A DNA stretch of 13,764 nucleotides from NCBI GenBank assembly GCA_964484515.1, contig CAZAGT010000111.1:1-13764 (forward strand), in the 5' to 3' direction. A model generated the notes under the pieces. The model was given only the letters and a program-made list of their open reading frames with translations, did not search any database and had not been told where the DNA came from. The position numbers were made by a program, and so were the translations under genes. The number at the start of each line of letters is the position of its first letter. The stretch's first letter is position 1. Below, one piece after another: positions 13,446 through 13,764 of the stretch. Source of the stretch: CAZAGT01 sp964484515 (GTDB taxonomy: Bacteria; Desulfobacterota; DSM-4660; Desulfatiglandales; HGW-15).

Positions 13446-13764
13446 AGTCAACTCCTCTAGGTTATTGATGTAACTGACCCGGTATTTAGGTTGTAGACCG
13501 GAGGTGTAGGTGTTTCAGACCTTGTGACGTTCTAATCAGACCGGACAACGCTTGGCCCGAGGAACTCGCCGTCGGTAACGGGGTAACCCCTGAAACCCCG
13601 TATGAAACTTCTGGAAAGGAGATCTTTGGTACCTTAACGCCCGGCCATGGGGGTCTCTTTTCAAGAAACGAAACGTTACCCGCTCGAACGCTGAAGAAGC
13701 TTGCAAGCAAGGCGGCCGGAGCAGATTCAGAGAATGGGCCAAGGCTATCAATCCGGCCTATACC
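13446..13764. other. 319-bp region without a convincing gene; inverted repeats
   Basis: No frame here has a good start, ribosome site and protein-like composition. The + strand frame from 13490 to the window edge has no stop but also no ATG, GTG or TTG start. Mutually exclusive pairings are visible: ACGGGG (13578-13583) can pair with CCCC (13587-13590) or with CCCCGT (13596-13601), and GGTAACG (13574-13580) with CGTTACC (13674-13680). A short direct repeat TCAGACC occurs at 13515 and 13537. It may hold the leader of the stress-protein operon or an unrecognised structured RNA. Confidence 0.35.

Noticed and set aside
13486..13751. Two minus-strand open frames of 71-74 codons upstream of the stress protein
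   Set aside because: They overlap each other in different frames, lack ribosome sites and family features, and have low-complexity composition (Arg/Pro/Ser).
13490..13764. Plus-strand frame open to the window edge, as a divergent gene
   Set aside because: It contains no ATG, GTG or TTG, so no start can be placed; the AAAGGAG at 13615-13621 is not followed by a usable start leading into a long frame.

Overview
The window is an almost gap-free set of genes, all read on the minus strand (right to left). It looks like chromosome of an anaerobic, moderately G+C-rich bacterium with sigma-54 control and flavin/iron-sulfur electron-transfer enzymes. Desulfobacterota, Nitrospirota or NC10-type bacteria would fit, but no phylogenetic marker is present, so this is inference from gene content only. 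There are no rRNA or tRNA genes, CRISPR arrays or recognisable transposases.

Regulatory block (right, about 10740-13445): a universal stress protein, a stand-alone receiver protein that appears to start at ATC, and a PAS-PAS-AAA+-Fis sigma-54 activator, closely spaced and probably one operon. Upstream of it (13446-13764) lie about 320 bases with no convincing gene but with inverted repeats.

Control region (10462-10739): an AT-rich spacer with a 16-bp perfect palindrome, a tandem 9-bp repeat and an inverted repeat, all built on GTTGC/GCAAC. Beyond them is a good -24/-12 (sigma-54) promoter 55 bp from the next start codon. The simplest reading is that the activator binds the repeats and turns on the genes to the left.

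Electron-transfer operon (10461 down to 1): a second stand-alone receiver; an HdrA fused to a GltD-like NAD(P)H/FAD module; MvhD; an FrhB/FdhB-like iron-sulfur flavoprotein; a second, tandem-duplicated HdrA carrying a complete CheY-like receiver domain; HdrC; and HdrB, cut by the window edge. This is the kit of a soluble heterodisulfide-reductase-type, probably electron-bifurcating complex. NAD(P)H, ferredoxin and possibly F420 or another hydride carrier may meet a CCG-type disulfide site in HdrB. The physiological acceptor cannot be read from the sequence.

The most unusual point is that both HdrA paralogues carry an extra module at the same joint (after the internal ferredoxin domain, before the conserved V/A-G-x-[IV]-[IV] strand): a GltD-like reductase in one and a phosphorylatable receiver in the other. 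With two free receivers and a Cys-containing PAS activator next door, the locus suggests an Hdr complex whose activity, not only its expression, may be tied to phospho-signalling.
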